Source of the DNA: Thiohalocapsa sp.
GTDB lineage: Bacteria > Pseudomonadota > Gammaproteobacteria > Chromatiales > Chromatiaceae
Direction: 5' to 3'
DNA length: 16,038 nucleotides
NCBI RefSeq assembly: GCF_019695415.1
Contig: NZ_JAIFKJ010000386.1
Coordinates: forward strand, 1-16,038
In this document: positions 1 to 6,783 of the stretch, piece by piece
Position numbering within the stretch: position 1 is the first letter of the stretch
Layout of the letters: every line of letters starts with the position of its first letter
Position numbers and translations under genes: made by a program
Notes under the pieces: model-generated
What the model saw: the letters and a program-made list of their open reading frames with translations, nothing else
Database searches by the model: none
What the model was told of the DNA's origin: nothing

Positions 1-96
1 ACGAGTCATAGTCACCACTATGGCGAGGAGTCGTCACGCAGCGATCGGGTGCGAGAGGCGTGCATCGCGGCCGAAAACCCATGTGTGGCGGGTATA

Positions 97-663
97 TTAA
101 CCCGGCCCTGGGTCGCCCTGCGGCCGGATGTCCAGGGTCGCCACAGGGCCGAGGGCGGCCTGGATCTCCGCGAGGCTGGGCGGGTCGGCCCACGGCGGGT
201 CCGCCAATACGCCGAGGCAAGTGAGCCGCCACAGGTCCGGGTTGTCGCCCGCGAGGTAGAAGCGATAGCCGGTCTGGATCATCGATTGGCCGTCCCCGCC
301 GTCGCCGTGGCCGGCGAATCGAAAGCGGACGCGATCGGGCCCCACTGCGGCAACCTCGGTCCAGTATTGTTGAATGCGGGTGATGCGGTAGCGTCCCGGA
401 GCGAGCTTGCGGTCGCGGTCGCGTTCGATCTGCCGCACTTCCAGCGCGCAGCTTGTTTGGTAGCTGGCGCCGTTGCGACGGGCTTTGCCGTTCACGAGGA
501 AGATGCGCGTGCGGCCCTGCGGCATGGGCACGGTCCGGTTCAGCGTGAGACTGCCGCCGGGTTCGGCGCCGATCCACCGACCCTCGGGCGCGTCCTTGAT
601 GAACGTACGGCAGCCGCCGGCGAACAGGGTCGCCACCGCGAGTATCACGGCTGAAGCGCGCAT
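97..663 (-). CDS. putative lipoprotein of unknown function
   Basis: I do not recognise a function. From the ATG at 663 the product is 188 residues and begins with a short hydrophobic stretch ending in Ala-Gly-Gly-Cys at residues 15-18, which looks like a lipobox, so a lipid-anchored envelope protein is likely. The mature part has a beta-rich look with few charged clusters (for example RTRIFLVNGKARRNG and PGRYRITRIQQYW) and two further cysteines that could form a disulfide. The start is uncertain. An in-frame ATG at 726 has a GGAG about 8 bases upstream and would add 21 basic residues before the signal segment, whereas the ATG at 663 gives a normal-length lipoprotein signal but no clear ribosome binding site. 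The plus-strand frame over the same bases looks like an antisense shadow. The next gene upstream on this strand is the small protein at 832-1011. Confidence 0.7.
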   Translation of the reverse strand: MRASAVILAVATLFAGGCRTFIKDAPEGRWIGAEPGGSLTLNRTVPMPQGRTRIFLVNGKARRNGASYQTSCALEVRQIERDRDRKLAPGRYRITRIQQYWTEVAAVGPDRVRFRFAGHGDGGDGQSMIQTGYRFYLAGDNPDLWRLTCLGVLADPPWADPPSLAEIQAALGPVATLDIRPQGDPGPG

Positions 664-831
664 CGCCGCGTCACAGCGGCGGCGGGTACCGACGCATTCA
701 GCTGGCATTTTTTTGGCCGACCGCATCTTGTGGGCTCCAGGCTCTTCAGTCGGCGCATCGGCCGCCAGCGGCGTGGCGACGTTGGAACCTTAACGAGAGT
801 GGGGCCGTCCGTGGCCACCGCCATGAACACA

Positions 832-1011
832 TCAGTGGTGGGACTTGAGCAGCAGCCGCAGGATCTTGAAGTTGATCACCCAGAAGCGGATGAACTGCCA
901 AACAATACTCGTGCGCACCCAACGAATGTAGCCTGTCGGTACGGGCGGATAGTAGGCCTGCTGGTAGGGCTCTTTATTCTTGGGTTTCGCGGGGATGGAA
1001 TCGGTAGACAT
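832..1011 (-). CDS. small basic membrane-associated protein downstream of SQR-like gene
   Basis: A 59-codon reading frame with ATG at 1011 and TGA at 832-834. A GAGG sequence (CCTC at 1019-1022 on the plus strand) lies 7 bases before the ATG, an ideal ribosome binding site. The first 25 residues are polar and proline- and tyrosine-rich (KPKNKEPYQQAYYPPVPTGY). The rest is an aromatic, hydrophobic and basic segment (about residues 29-57, with WVRTSIVWQFIRFWVINFKI) that could be a membrane helix or an amphipathic membrane-bound helix. The ending is Lys-Ser-His-His. It lies 102 bases downstream of the SQR-like flavoprotein on the same strand, so co-transcription and a role beside that membrane-bound enzyme are plausible but inferred. 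I do not recognise a named family. The ribosome binding site and sensible composition make it likely to be real. Confidence 0.7.
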   Translation of the reverse strand: MSTDSIPAKPKNKEPYQQAYYPPVPTGYIRWVRTSIVWQFIRFWVINFKILRLLLKSHH

Positions 1012-1113
1012 GATTGAACCTCAGGGTGCAATGCTCAAGCCCCCGGACGGGGCAGCCGCCTCCGGGAGGAGCGAGCGGCCGTGCAGCCGGCCTTGGCTGG
1101 TCTCGGCGATGGC
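1012..1113. other. intergenic gap, SQR-like gene to small protein
   Basis: The 102-base gap holds the ribosome binding site of the small protein. It also has an inverted repeat, CCCGGA (1042-1047) and TCCGGG (1061-1066), with a 13-base spacer and no T-tract, so it may be a transcript hairpin rather than an intrinsic terminator. No further gene is seen. Confidence 0.35.
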
Positions 1114-2571
1114 TCAGTCGGGCAGCACCGACCAGCCAGGGCGCAGCTTCGCCTGGTACATGAACACATGGTGCAGGATGTATTTCATCCAGTGCCCGGC
1201 GAGGCCGATCTCGCCGAAGGTGAGGCTCAAGTCCCGGCCGTACTCGGGATAGGTCTCGTAGTCGGGCACCACGGGATAGACCGTCATGGTGGCTGCTGTG
1301 CCCTTGGAGATGTGGAAGCCGGTGGAGGCCACACAGGCGGCGCCCATCTCGGCCATGGATGCGGTGTGGGTGAGCTCCACGCTCCCCTGCAGGAGATCTC
1401 GGATGTTCTCGGCCACGGCCTTGCCAATGGCGGCCGACGGCATGCCCGTGCGCGGCGGCGTGGGGCTGATGGGCGTGCCGCTGGGGCTCTTCATGGGCTT
1501 GCTGATGGGGTGAGGCGGCGCAAAGGCGATGCCGATGGCGAAGATGTTCTTGTACTTTGGCGTCTGGTAGGTGCGCGGCCAGTCGGCCTTGGTCCAGTCC
1601 TCAAAGGGCTTCGGCGTGTAGTCCGCGTCCACTTTCATGAAGCCGTTGGGTGCGAACAGCTCGCCGGTGATGTCGTTGCCCTCGGCATCGAACGCCTTGA
1701 GCGGCTGGCCTGCGAAGGGGGGGATCAGCATCGCGAAGTCGAATTCGAGCTGGTGCTCGCTGCCGTCGAGCAGCTCGTAGGTGAGCTTGCCCGGCTCCAC
1801 CTTCTTGACTGCCGCGCGCACGATCCATTCGATGCCGCGCTCCACCATCAGCGACTCGGCGAAGACTTTGCCGTTGGTGATGTAGCCGCCGCGCTTGATG
1901 TGCACGCCGCCCATGCCGAAGTCGCCGAGCTCGTACTCGTTGCTGATCCACACCAGCCGTGCCTTGTCGCGTACGCCGGCCCCGCGCAGCATGTGGTCGA
2001 CGTTGTAGATGTACTCGAAGGCGGCGCCCTGGCAGGTGCACATGCCGTGGCCCGTCCCGATGACGAAGGTCTTCTGCTCACCCTGCTTCATCGCGGCGAT
2101 GGCCGCCTGCAGCTGCTCGTTGGCGTGCAGGGCGTGCTGCGGCGTGCAGACGGACGTGGTGTAGCCCCCATCCGGGCCAAGCCCGGGGGTGGCGCCGAAG
2201 TTGAGCTTCGGACCGGTGGCGTTGATGAGGTAGTCGTAGGGCAGCGCCGCGCTCTCGCCGCTGCGGGCCGGGTCGGTGTATTCCACCATCACATGCGGCT
2301 CGGCCAGAGCGCCGCCGCCGTCCGGGTGGATGGTTAGGGCGCGTGCCTGGTGGAATTTGACGTTGATCTTCCGGTAGATGGGCTCGAGGTCGAAGGTGAC
2401 CTGTTTCTCCGTCATCTCGCCCACGCCCACCCAGATGTTGGACGGTATCCAGTTCCACTTGGCGTTGGGCGAGACGACGATCACTTCGTGCTCTTGCCCG
2501 ACCCACTTACCGAGATAGCGGGCGGCTGTGTGCCCGGAAATGCCTGCGCCCAGGATCAGAACGCGTGCCAT
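1114..2571 (-). CDS. sulfide:quinone oxidoreductase-like FAD-dependent oxidoreductase
   Basis: A 485-residue flavoprotein of the SQR/flavocytochrome c sulfide dehydrogenase group. Members oxidise sulfide at FAD with the help of cysteines and pass electrons to membrane quinone. The N-terminus has the dinucleotide-binding motif VLILGAGISGHTAA (residues 4-17). The second FAD motif appears as YLINATGP (114-121) and the C-terminal one as IFAIGIAF (343-350). Cysteines stand where SQRs carry theirs: C142 (SVCTPQ), C178/C180 (GMCTCQGAAFEY) and C413 (GAACVAS). A Ser/Pro-rich insert lies at 355-378. The C-terminus (about 459-480, HWMKYILHHVFMYQAKLRPGW) suits the membrane-binding helix of SQR. The start is fixed by AGGAGG 6 bases upstream. 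The small protein gene lies downstream and an L,D-transpeptidase is divergent. The exact SQR type cannot be assigned by eye, and another sulfur-compound or quinone substrate is possible. Confidence 0.82.
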   Translation of the reverse strand: MARVLILGAGISGHTAARYLGKWVGQEHEVIVVSPNAKWNWIPSNIWVGVGEMTEKQVTFDLEPIYRKINVKFHQARALTIHPDGGGALAEPHVMVEYTDPARSGESAALPYDYLINATGPKLNFGATPGLGPDGGYTTSVCTPQHALHANEQLQAAIAAMKQGEQKTFVIGTGHGMCTCQGAAFEYIYNVDHMLRGAGVRDKARLVWISNEYELGDFGMGGVHIKRGGYITNGKVFAESLMVERGIEWIVRAAVKKVEPGKLTYELLDGSEHQLEFDFAMLIPPFAGQPLKAFDAEGNDITGELFAPNGFMKVDADYTPKPFEDWTKADWPRTYQTPKYKNIFAIGIAFAPPHPISKPMKSPSGTPISPTPPRTGMPSAAIGKAVAENIRDLLQGSVELTHTASMAEMGAACVASTGFHISKGTAATMTVYPVVPDYETYPEYGRDLSLTFGEIGLAGHWMKYILHHVFMYQAKLRPGWSVLPD

Positions 2572-2611
2572 GGATAACCTCCTGCGATGGTTTGCAGGCT
2601 ACGCTACTCCC

Positions 2612-2628
2612 GTCGGCACTTGGCCGAC
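2612..2628. promoter_or_regulatory. 17-bp perfect dyad upstream of SQR-like gene
   Basis: GTCGGC-ACTTG-GCCGAC is a perfect 6+5+6 inverted repeat centred 51 bases upstream of the flavoprotein ATG at 2571. It sits where a repressor operator, or a hairpin in the mRNA leader, would be expected. I could not see a convincing -35/-10 pair beside it, so its regulatory role is an inference. Confidence 0.35.
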
Positions 2629-2694
2629 AAAGACGCAGATCAAGTGTAACGGGGCTTTAATGATTGGCTCGCATCGGGTTTTTCGGCAGGCATC

Positions 2695-2714
2695 GGGGCG
2701 TCGTTGAGCGCCCC
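2695..2714. repeat. GC-rich hairpin in divergent intergenic region
   Basis: GGGGCG (2695-2700) and CGCCCC (2709-2714) form a 6-bp stem with an 8-base loop. It lies in the 291-base region between the divergent flavoprotein and L,D-transpeptidase genes. No T-tract follows on either strand, so it is not an intrinsic terminator. Apart from this and the dyad at 2612-2628, nothing else is evident in the region. Confidence 0.3.
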
Positions 2715-2862
2715 TGCGCCTCGGCTCGCTACGGTAGCAACGCGTCGGTCGCACCCCGCGCGCTGCGGGCCGCTGGCGGCTGGTAGACTGGTGTACAAAG
2801 TGGCAGGCGCTGCGAGAGCAGGCCGCCATCCCCGGTAGATATCCCCCAGCAGGTGTCCCCAG

Positions 2863-3435
2863 ATGTTTTCCGCCGTCCTTCGTGCCGCCGCTGGCTTCGG
2901 CATGGTCCTTTGTTTCACGGGCTCAGTGGCGGCCATGTCCGTGCTTCCGGGTTGTGCTGCGCAGCGTGCGCAGGAGCCGGCAGAGCCGGTGGCTCGCGGC
3001 GGGCACTTCGCCGACAAGATCCTGGTGAAAAAGAGCCAGCGGCGGTTGTACCTCATGCGCGACGGCAAGCCGTTTCGCACCTATCGGGTGAGTCTCGGCA
3101 TCGAGCCGGAGGGACACAAGCAGCGCCAGGGCGACAACCGCACGCCGGAGGGCCGCTACACCATCAGCGGGCGCAATGCACGCAGCAATTTCTACAAGGC
3201 CCTACATATCTCCTATCCGAACCTTGAGGACCGCCTCAAGGCTGCGCGTCGGGGCTGGGATCCGGGCGGCGCCATCATGATTCACGGGGAGCCCCGCAGC
3301 GTGCGCTTCGCGCACTTGCGCGATGCCATCCGCGAAGAGGACTGGACGCAGGGCTGTATCGCTGTGTCCAACATGGCTGTTGACGAGATCTGGCGCTACG
3401 TCAGTGACGGCACACCCATCGAGATCCTGCCATAG
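2863..3435 (+). CDS. YkuD-type L,D-transpeptidase, exported
   Basis: A 190-residue protein with an N-terminal export signal (hydrophobic residues about 3-30, then Cys31 in VLPGC, which might be a poor lipobox) and a YkuD catalytic domain over about residues 51-190. The family forms or edits peptidoglycan cross-links, or links proteins to peptidoglycan, in the periplasm through a cysteine acyl-enzyme. Visible signatures are QGDNRTPEGRYTISG (89-103), the histidine in IMIHGEP (His141) and the nucleophile motif DWTQGCIAVSN with Cys165. The short single-domain form, with KKSQRRLYLMRDGKPFRTY near the start, resembles the YafK/DpaA-like branch, but I do not assign a name. The ATG at 2863 is chosen because it gives the signal peptide. 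Its ribosome binding site is weak. It is divergent from the SQR-like gene. Confidence 0.88.
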   Translation: MFSAVLRAAAGFGMVLCFTGSVAAMSVLPGCAAQRAQEPAEPVARGGHFADKILVKKSQRRLYLMRDGKPFRTYRVSLGIEPEGHKQRQGDNRTPEGRYTISGRNARSNFYKALHISYPNLEDRLKAARRGWDPGGAIMIHGEPRSVRFAHLRDAIREEDWTQGCIAVSNMAVDEIWRYVSDGTPIEILP

Positions 3436-3476
3436 CGCATCGTGCGCCAGTCTGGTCATCAATTGTCACGGACCGT

Positions 3477-3495
3477 TGCAATTTGCTGCAATTTG
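3477..3495 (+). promoter_or_regulatory. direct repeat with 10-bp period
   Basis: TGCAATTTG occurs at 3477-3485 and again at 3487-3495, so the copies start exactly 10 bases apart, one DNA helical turn. They lie just upstream of the putative promoter at 3501-3530. This geometry suits a dimeric or tandem regulator site, but no specific regulator is recognised. Confidence 0.35.
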
Positions 3496-3500
3496 GTCGC

Positions 3501-3530
3501 TTGCTGTTCATAAGGCATGGCTAATATAGA
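3501..3530 (+). promoter_or_regulatory. candidate sigma70-type promoter
   Basis: TTGCTG (3501-3506) lies 18 bases before TATAGA (3525-3530) in a notably AT-rich patch of an otherwise GC-rich region. An overlapping TAATAT at 3522-3527 is also possible. Transcription from here would give a leader of about 40 bases before the small gene at 3579. The hexamers only partly match consensus. Confidence 0.35.
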
Positions 3531-3578
3531 TAAGGACAGAATCCCTGGCGCCGCCTGGGGCGTCGACTGGAGAAAGCC

Positions 3579-3761
3579 ATGTTTCCAACACTCGTTGCGG
3601 GTGGCCTCAGCCTAGTGCTGGCCGCCGCGAGTCAAGTTGCTGCCGAGGATGGCGGTTCTACAGCTGCACCAGTAGCTGCGAAGCCAGCCGCCGGCATTGT
3701 CTCTGAGATGCCGGCGCAGACCGTCCGTCCCGACACCCGAGAAGGCCAAGTGGCTCGCTAA
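3579..3761 (+). CDS. possible small exported peptide, 60 residues
   Basis: A 60-codon frame with GGAG 6 bases before the ATG (3569-3572) and a promoter-like sequence about 50-80 bases upstream. The first 22 residues form a hydrophobic, alanine- and leucine-rich stretch ending in Val-Ala-Ala before Glu-Asp, so signal peptidase cleavage after residue 22 would leave a mature peptide of about 38 residues. That peptide is rich in Ala, Pro, Thr and Val, with no cysteine and no recognised domain. The lack of a Lys or Arg at the very N-terminus weakens the signal-peptide case. It is convergent with the agmatine deiminase gene, 17 bases away. A GGCCAA/TTGGCC inverted repeat (3744-3749 and 3766-3771) spans its stop codon. 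No function can be given. Confidence 0.5.
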   Translation: MFPTLVAGGLSLVLAAASQVAAEDGGSTAAPVAAKPAAGIVSEMPAQTVRPDTREGQVAR

Positions 3762-3778
3762 GTCTTTGGCCTGGCCGA

Positions 3779-4834
3779 TCAGTGTTTCCGGTTTACCGGT
3801 ACCCCAAGCGCCGCGGGCAGCTGCATTGTGATGCAGTGCAGGCTGCCGCCCTGGCGGATCAGAGGCCGACAGTCCACCACCTCCACCGTACGTCCGGGGA
3901 AGCAGGCCGCCAGCCGCTCGGCGGCAACGGCGTCCGCTGGGTCGCCGTAGCCTGGCATTAGGATGGCGCCATTGATGATTAGGAAGTTGGCATAGCTCGC
4001 AGGCAGTGGTGCGCCCTGCTCGTCGTGGATAGGGGCAGGCGCCGGCAGCGGCACCAGCGTGTAGGGCCGGCCGTCGCTGCGGCGCAGTCTGGCGAGCTCC
4101 TGCGCCAGCGCTGTCAGGGCGCCGCGCTCGGCAGGGGAGGCCGCCGCGTGTGCCGTCACATGGCAGATGGTGGCGGGTGTGCAGAAGCGCGCGAGGGTGT
4201 CGATATGGCCGTCGGTGTCGTCACCGTCGAGCTGCCCTTCATGCAGCCAAAGCACGCGCCTGAGTCCCAGGCGCGCCGCCAGCTCGGCCTCGATGTGGGG
4301 TTGATCCCAGCCCGGGTTGCGCGCCGGGTCTACCAGGGTGCGGCGCACCGCCAGAGCTGTGCCTTCGCCGTCGGTGTCGATGGCGCCGCCTTCCAGCACC
4401 AGCAGGCTTGTCACCAGCTCGGCGTCTCCGAGCCAGCCGTCGGCGTGGAGCCGAGCGGTGATGCGGTCATCCTGCGCCGCCGGGTACTTGGCTCCCCAGC
4501 CATTGAAGCGGAAATCCACGACCTGCGCTCGGCCCGCGACGTCGGTCACCGTGAGCGGCCCGTGATCTCGAGACCAGGTGTCATCACTCGGGGCCACCGC
4601 GAGACCCACCGTCGGCGGTGCCACACCCACGCTGACCACGAGCCGGCGCACGTGCTCGGCATGGTCAGGGTCGTTGCAGACCACGAGCAGCCGTTGGCGG
4701 TGGGCAATGCGTGAGGCGATGCGCAAATAGACCGCCTCCACATCCTCGAGCTGGCCAGCCCAGTCAGTGGCCGCGTGGGGCCAGGTGAGCATGACCGCAT
4801 GTTGCGGCTCCCATTCCGCCGGCAGGCGTAGCAT
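3779..4834 (-). CDS. aguA: agmatine deiminase (PAD-type family)
   Basis: A 351-residue protein of the porphyromonas-type peptidylarginine/agmatine deiminase family. The usual reaction is agmatine to N-carbamoylputrescine plus ammonia, a step in putrescine synthesis, in the cytoplasm. The sequence opens in typical style (LPAEWEPQHAVMLTWPH, residues 4-20). It carries DDTWSRDHGP (84-93), FNGWGAKY (110-117), LEGGAID (147-153), GDDTDGHIDT (204-213, with His210) and the nucleophile segment GGSLHCITMQLP with Cys334. AguA enzymes usually have GGGNIHCITQQ there, so substrate preference may differ slightly. The frame stays open far upstream, but that part overlaps the HdeD-like gene and is not coding in this frame. 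The ATG at 4834 gives the family N-terminus, though its ribosome binding site is weak. The partner gene aguB is not in the window. It is 50 bases downstream of the HdeD-like gene, possibly in one transcript. Confidence 0.88.
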   Translation of the reverse strand: MLRLPAEWEPQHAVMLTWPHAATDWAGQLEDVEAVYLRIASRIAHRQRLLVVCNDPDHAEHVRRLVVSVGVAPPTVGLAVAPSDDTWSRDHGPLTVTDVAGRAQVVDFRFNGWGAKYPAAQDDRITARLHADGWLGDAELVTSLLVLEGGAIDTDGEGTALAVRRTLVDPARNPGWDQPHIEAELAARLGLRRVLWLHEGQLDGDDTDGHIDTLARFCTPATICHVTAHAAASPAERGALTALAQELARLRRSDGRPYTLVPLPAPAPIHDEQGAPLPASYANFLIINGAILMPGYGDPADAVAAERLAACFPGRTVEVVDCRPLIRQGGSLHCITMQLPAALGVPVNRKH

Positions 4835-4884
4835 GCGGGCGACGGCCTGCGGCGGGCCCCCTTGGGCTGCGTGCGGTGATCCCG

Positions 4885-5490
4885 TCAGGCGCTCACAGTT
4901 CCTTGATTCTGACGTGTCTTGGCTGCGGCGCGCGCCGCGAGCGCGACGAAGACATAAGCCCAGCCGTTGAAGATGAGCTCGATGGCTATGAAGAGCCCGA
5001 TGAAGAAGAGCCCTGACTCCGGCCATTCCAACAGGATGAGTACGCCGAGCACTACGGAGACGACACCCGACACCAACGGCCACCACCAACCCTTCGCCGG
5101 GCGCACCTGAAACGCCATGATCGCTCGTAGGATGCCGACAGCGATGAGCGCATAGGCGATGACGAGCGTCAGCGAGAGCGCTGCGAGCTCGGTATGCAAG
5201 ATCATCAGTAGACCCGCTCCGATGTAGAGCAGAGCGATGAGCACGTGCCAAGCGATGCTCTTCCAACCCCGGCACTTGATCGCGTCGAGCAATTGGAAGA
5301 CGCCGCCCACCGCCAGCAGGACGCCGAAGAACACGACCGACACTTCGGTGAGCATGAAGGTCATGCCAAGCCCGAGCGTCCCCAGCACGATGGAGACCAG
5401 GCCGAACAACAGCAGCCAGCCCCAGTTCTTCTCCAGCTCGCCGAAAATGGCAGGCGCGGGTGGCAACGGATTCGTCGTGTTGGGGCTCAT
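4885..5490 (-). CDS. HdeD/DUF308 family membrane protein
   Basis: A 201-residue integral membrane protein with about six hydrophobic segments (roughly residues 24-44, 50-70, 79-99, 105-125, 136-154 and 160-183), a polar proline-rich N-terminus (NPLPPAP) and a basic C-terminal tail. The pattern of paired short helices with Gly-rich turns, such as WWWPLVSGVVSVVLGVLILL, is that of the HdeD family. The E. coli member sits in the acid-fitness island, but its biochemical role is not established. The start at 5490 is chosen over an in-frame ATG at 5526 because GAGGAG (5498-5503 on the plus strand) stands about 7 bases before it. It is placed between the TerB-like gene and the agmatine deiminase on the same strand with 50-base gaps. 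Confidence 0.85.
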   Translation of the reverse strand: MSPNTTNPLPPAPAIFGELEKNWGWLLLFGLVSIVLGTLGLGMTFMLTEVSVVFFGVLLAVGGVFQLLDAIKCRGWKSIAWHVLIALLYIGAGLLMILHTELAALSLTLVIAYALIAVGILRAIMAFQVRPAKGWWWPLVSGVVSVVLGVLILLEWPESGLFFIGLFIAIELIFNGWAYVFVALAARAAAKTRQNQGTVSA

Positions 5491-5540
5491 GGTGGGTCTC
5501 CTCTCAATCGGGTTGCGGAAGGGCATGCTCCGCGGGCTGG

Positions 5541-6011
5541 TCAGCCGCCGTTGGCCTGCGCCTCTTCGGCTTGGAGCTTGGCTTGGATGAATGCGCTCTG
5601 CGGGATGTTCAGCAGCTCCGAGATTCTGCGGGTCAGGTCTTCTTCGTGCTGCCCGAGCCGCTCATCGGCGTTGGCGACCCGCCACAGGGCTGCTACCAGG
5701 CGGATCTTGTCGTCTTGCTGGTAGTGCTCGTTGATGAGCGATGTGAACTGGAAGACTTCCGTGGAGCCTTTGCGCTCGGCCTCGGCACAACCGAGCAGCG
5801 CCTCGGCCTGGGAATAGGTCATGCCGAAGCACTCCCGCACCAGGGCCACGACGGTCTCCCGCTCGATGGTGCCGGATGAGTCCTCCATGTGCGTCATCTC
5901 CAGCAGAAGTGCCGCCGCCGCGCGGCGCACCGCGTCCTCGGCGGCCTCGGGGGTCCGGTCGCCGGGACGAGACAAGTGGGTGTTGAAGAAGGTGCGGATG
6001 CTGCTCAGCAT
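5541..6011 (-). CDS. TerB-like tellurite-resistance family protein
   Basis: A 156-residue, all-helical, acidic cytoplasmic protein of the TerB type. The two-fold acidic pattern of the family is visible around residues 35-52 (LLLEMTHMEDSSGTIERE) and 108-125 (ALWRVANADERLGQHEED), positions that bind metal in studied TerB proteins. The start at 6011 gives the usual opening MLSSIRTFFNTHL. In-frame codons at 6035 (ATG) and 6044 (GTG) would only add a few residues. Stand-alone TerB-like proteins of this size are common in proteobacteria outside ter operons. No other ter gene is present here, so tellurite resistance should not be assumed. It follows sprT by 91 bases and precedes the HdeD-like gene by 50. 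Confidence 0.8.
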   Translation of the reverse strand: MLSSIRTFFNTHLSRPGDRTPEAAEDAVRRAAAALLLEMTHMEDSSGTIERETVVALVRECFGMTYSQAEALLGCAEAERKGSTEVFQFTSLINEHYQQDDKIRLVAALWRVANADERLGQHEEDLTRRISELLNIPQSAFIQAKLQAEEAQANGG

Positions 6012-6102
6012 AGGTCCAAGATCCTGGTCGTGCATCGCCGGCACGGCAGCGACGCTGGTGCGGGCTGGTTGGCCCGGAAGTCCTCAAATGGGGGCACTTC
6101 CC

Positions 6103-6678
6103 TCAGGTTTCCGCGTTGGGCGCGGGGGCGTCCCCCGGCCTCAGGGCCTCGCCGCACATCCGGCAGACGTAGCGCGCGCCGCGCAGAACGCGGTGATGGC
6201 GAATGCTGGTGAGGGCATGCTCGCCACAACGGCAATGGTACGCATGGCGGCGCAGCCGTCGGGCCTTAAGCCCGTCCACGTCGAAATCATGGCACCGCCT
6301 GGGGTCGGCGCCGAGGACGCGCATGAGCTGCTGCCACTCCGGCCCGTGTGGCCGCACGTGCCGGCCGAAGCGCAGGTAGACCAGATAATGAGCGACCTCG
6401 TGCGGCACCGTCTGCGCGATAAAGTCCGCCGCGTGACGGACGAGGAGCGCGAGATTGTAGCGGATGGCCGCCTCACCGTTGCGGTCGACCCGAAACTGGC
6501 CGGCGGCTTGCCCGCGCAGGTCGAAGGCGATCCGCGGCTGCGGCGCGCGGCGTCCGATGAGCCGGCTCCCCTCGGTGACCAGCTCAGTTGTGCGCGTCAC
6601 GACGCGTGCCCGGCTGACATCGGTCTGCGAGGGGGCGGCGACAATCGGATGCTGAGTTGGCGCGCTGGTGGTCTCCAT
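6103..6678 (-). CDS. sprT: SprT-like zinc metalloprotease family protein
   Basis: A 191-residue SprT/YggI-type protein. The zinc-dependent protease signature HEVAH is at residues 93-97 (His93, Glu94, His97), and a likely third ligand is His111 in HGPEWQ. A C-terminal zinc ribbon has Cys149, Cys151, Cys172 and Cys175 (HCRCGEH and YVCRMCGEAL), closely following the arrangement of E. coli SprT. Its relation to eukaryotic Spartan/SPRTN suggests peptide-bond cleavage, but the bacterial role is not settled. The first 22 residues are low in structure. The ATG at 6678 is preferred because the sequence upstream does not look coding, but it has no clear ribosome binding site. It is the first gene of the minus-strand run that continues with TerB, HdeD and agmatine deiminase, and it is divergent from the rimP operon across a 473-base gap. 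Confidence 0.88.
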   Translation of the reverse strand: METTSAPTQHPIVAAPSQTDVSRARVVTRTTELVTEGSRLIGRRAPQPRIAFDLRGQAAGQFRVDRNGEAAIRYNLALLVRHAADFIAQTVPHEVAHYLVYLRFGRHVRPHGPEWQQLMRVLGADPRRCHDFDVDGLKARRLRRHAYHCRCGEHALTSIRHHRVLRGARYVCRMCGEALRPGDAPAPNAET

Positions 6679-6783
6679 GGGCACGATTAGACGGCAAGGT
6701 CCTTGGCGTGTCCAGCCGGCGGCGCGGAGAGGACAACGGTAGGACGGCGGCACGCCGCGTCATGCAGCAACTGTCCGTGCGAC

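Noticed and set aside
7..22. CATAGT-CACC-ACTATG hairpin at the window edge
   Set aside because: A perfect 6-bp dyad, but with no T-tract, no adjacent gene start and no context; likely chance.
74..93. Weak terminator-like hairpin after the lipoprotein gene (minus strand)
   Set aside because: Only a 4-bp stem with a 9-base loop and four T; too weak to call.
49..654. Plus-strand frame of 201 codons over the lipoprotein gene
   Set aside because: No signal, domain or ribosome binding site; the minus-strand frame has a lipobox-type signal.
1081..2337. Plus-strand frame of 418 codons opposite the SQR-like gene
   Set aside because: Antisense shadow rich in His, Ala, Gly and Val; the minus strand holds a clear flavoprotein with a strong ribosome binding site.
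4835..5275. Upstream in-frame extension of the agmatine deiminase
   Set aside because: The added 147 residues overlap the HdeD-like gene in another frame and are not deiminase-like; the family N-terminus begins at 4834.
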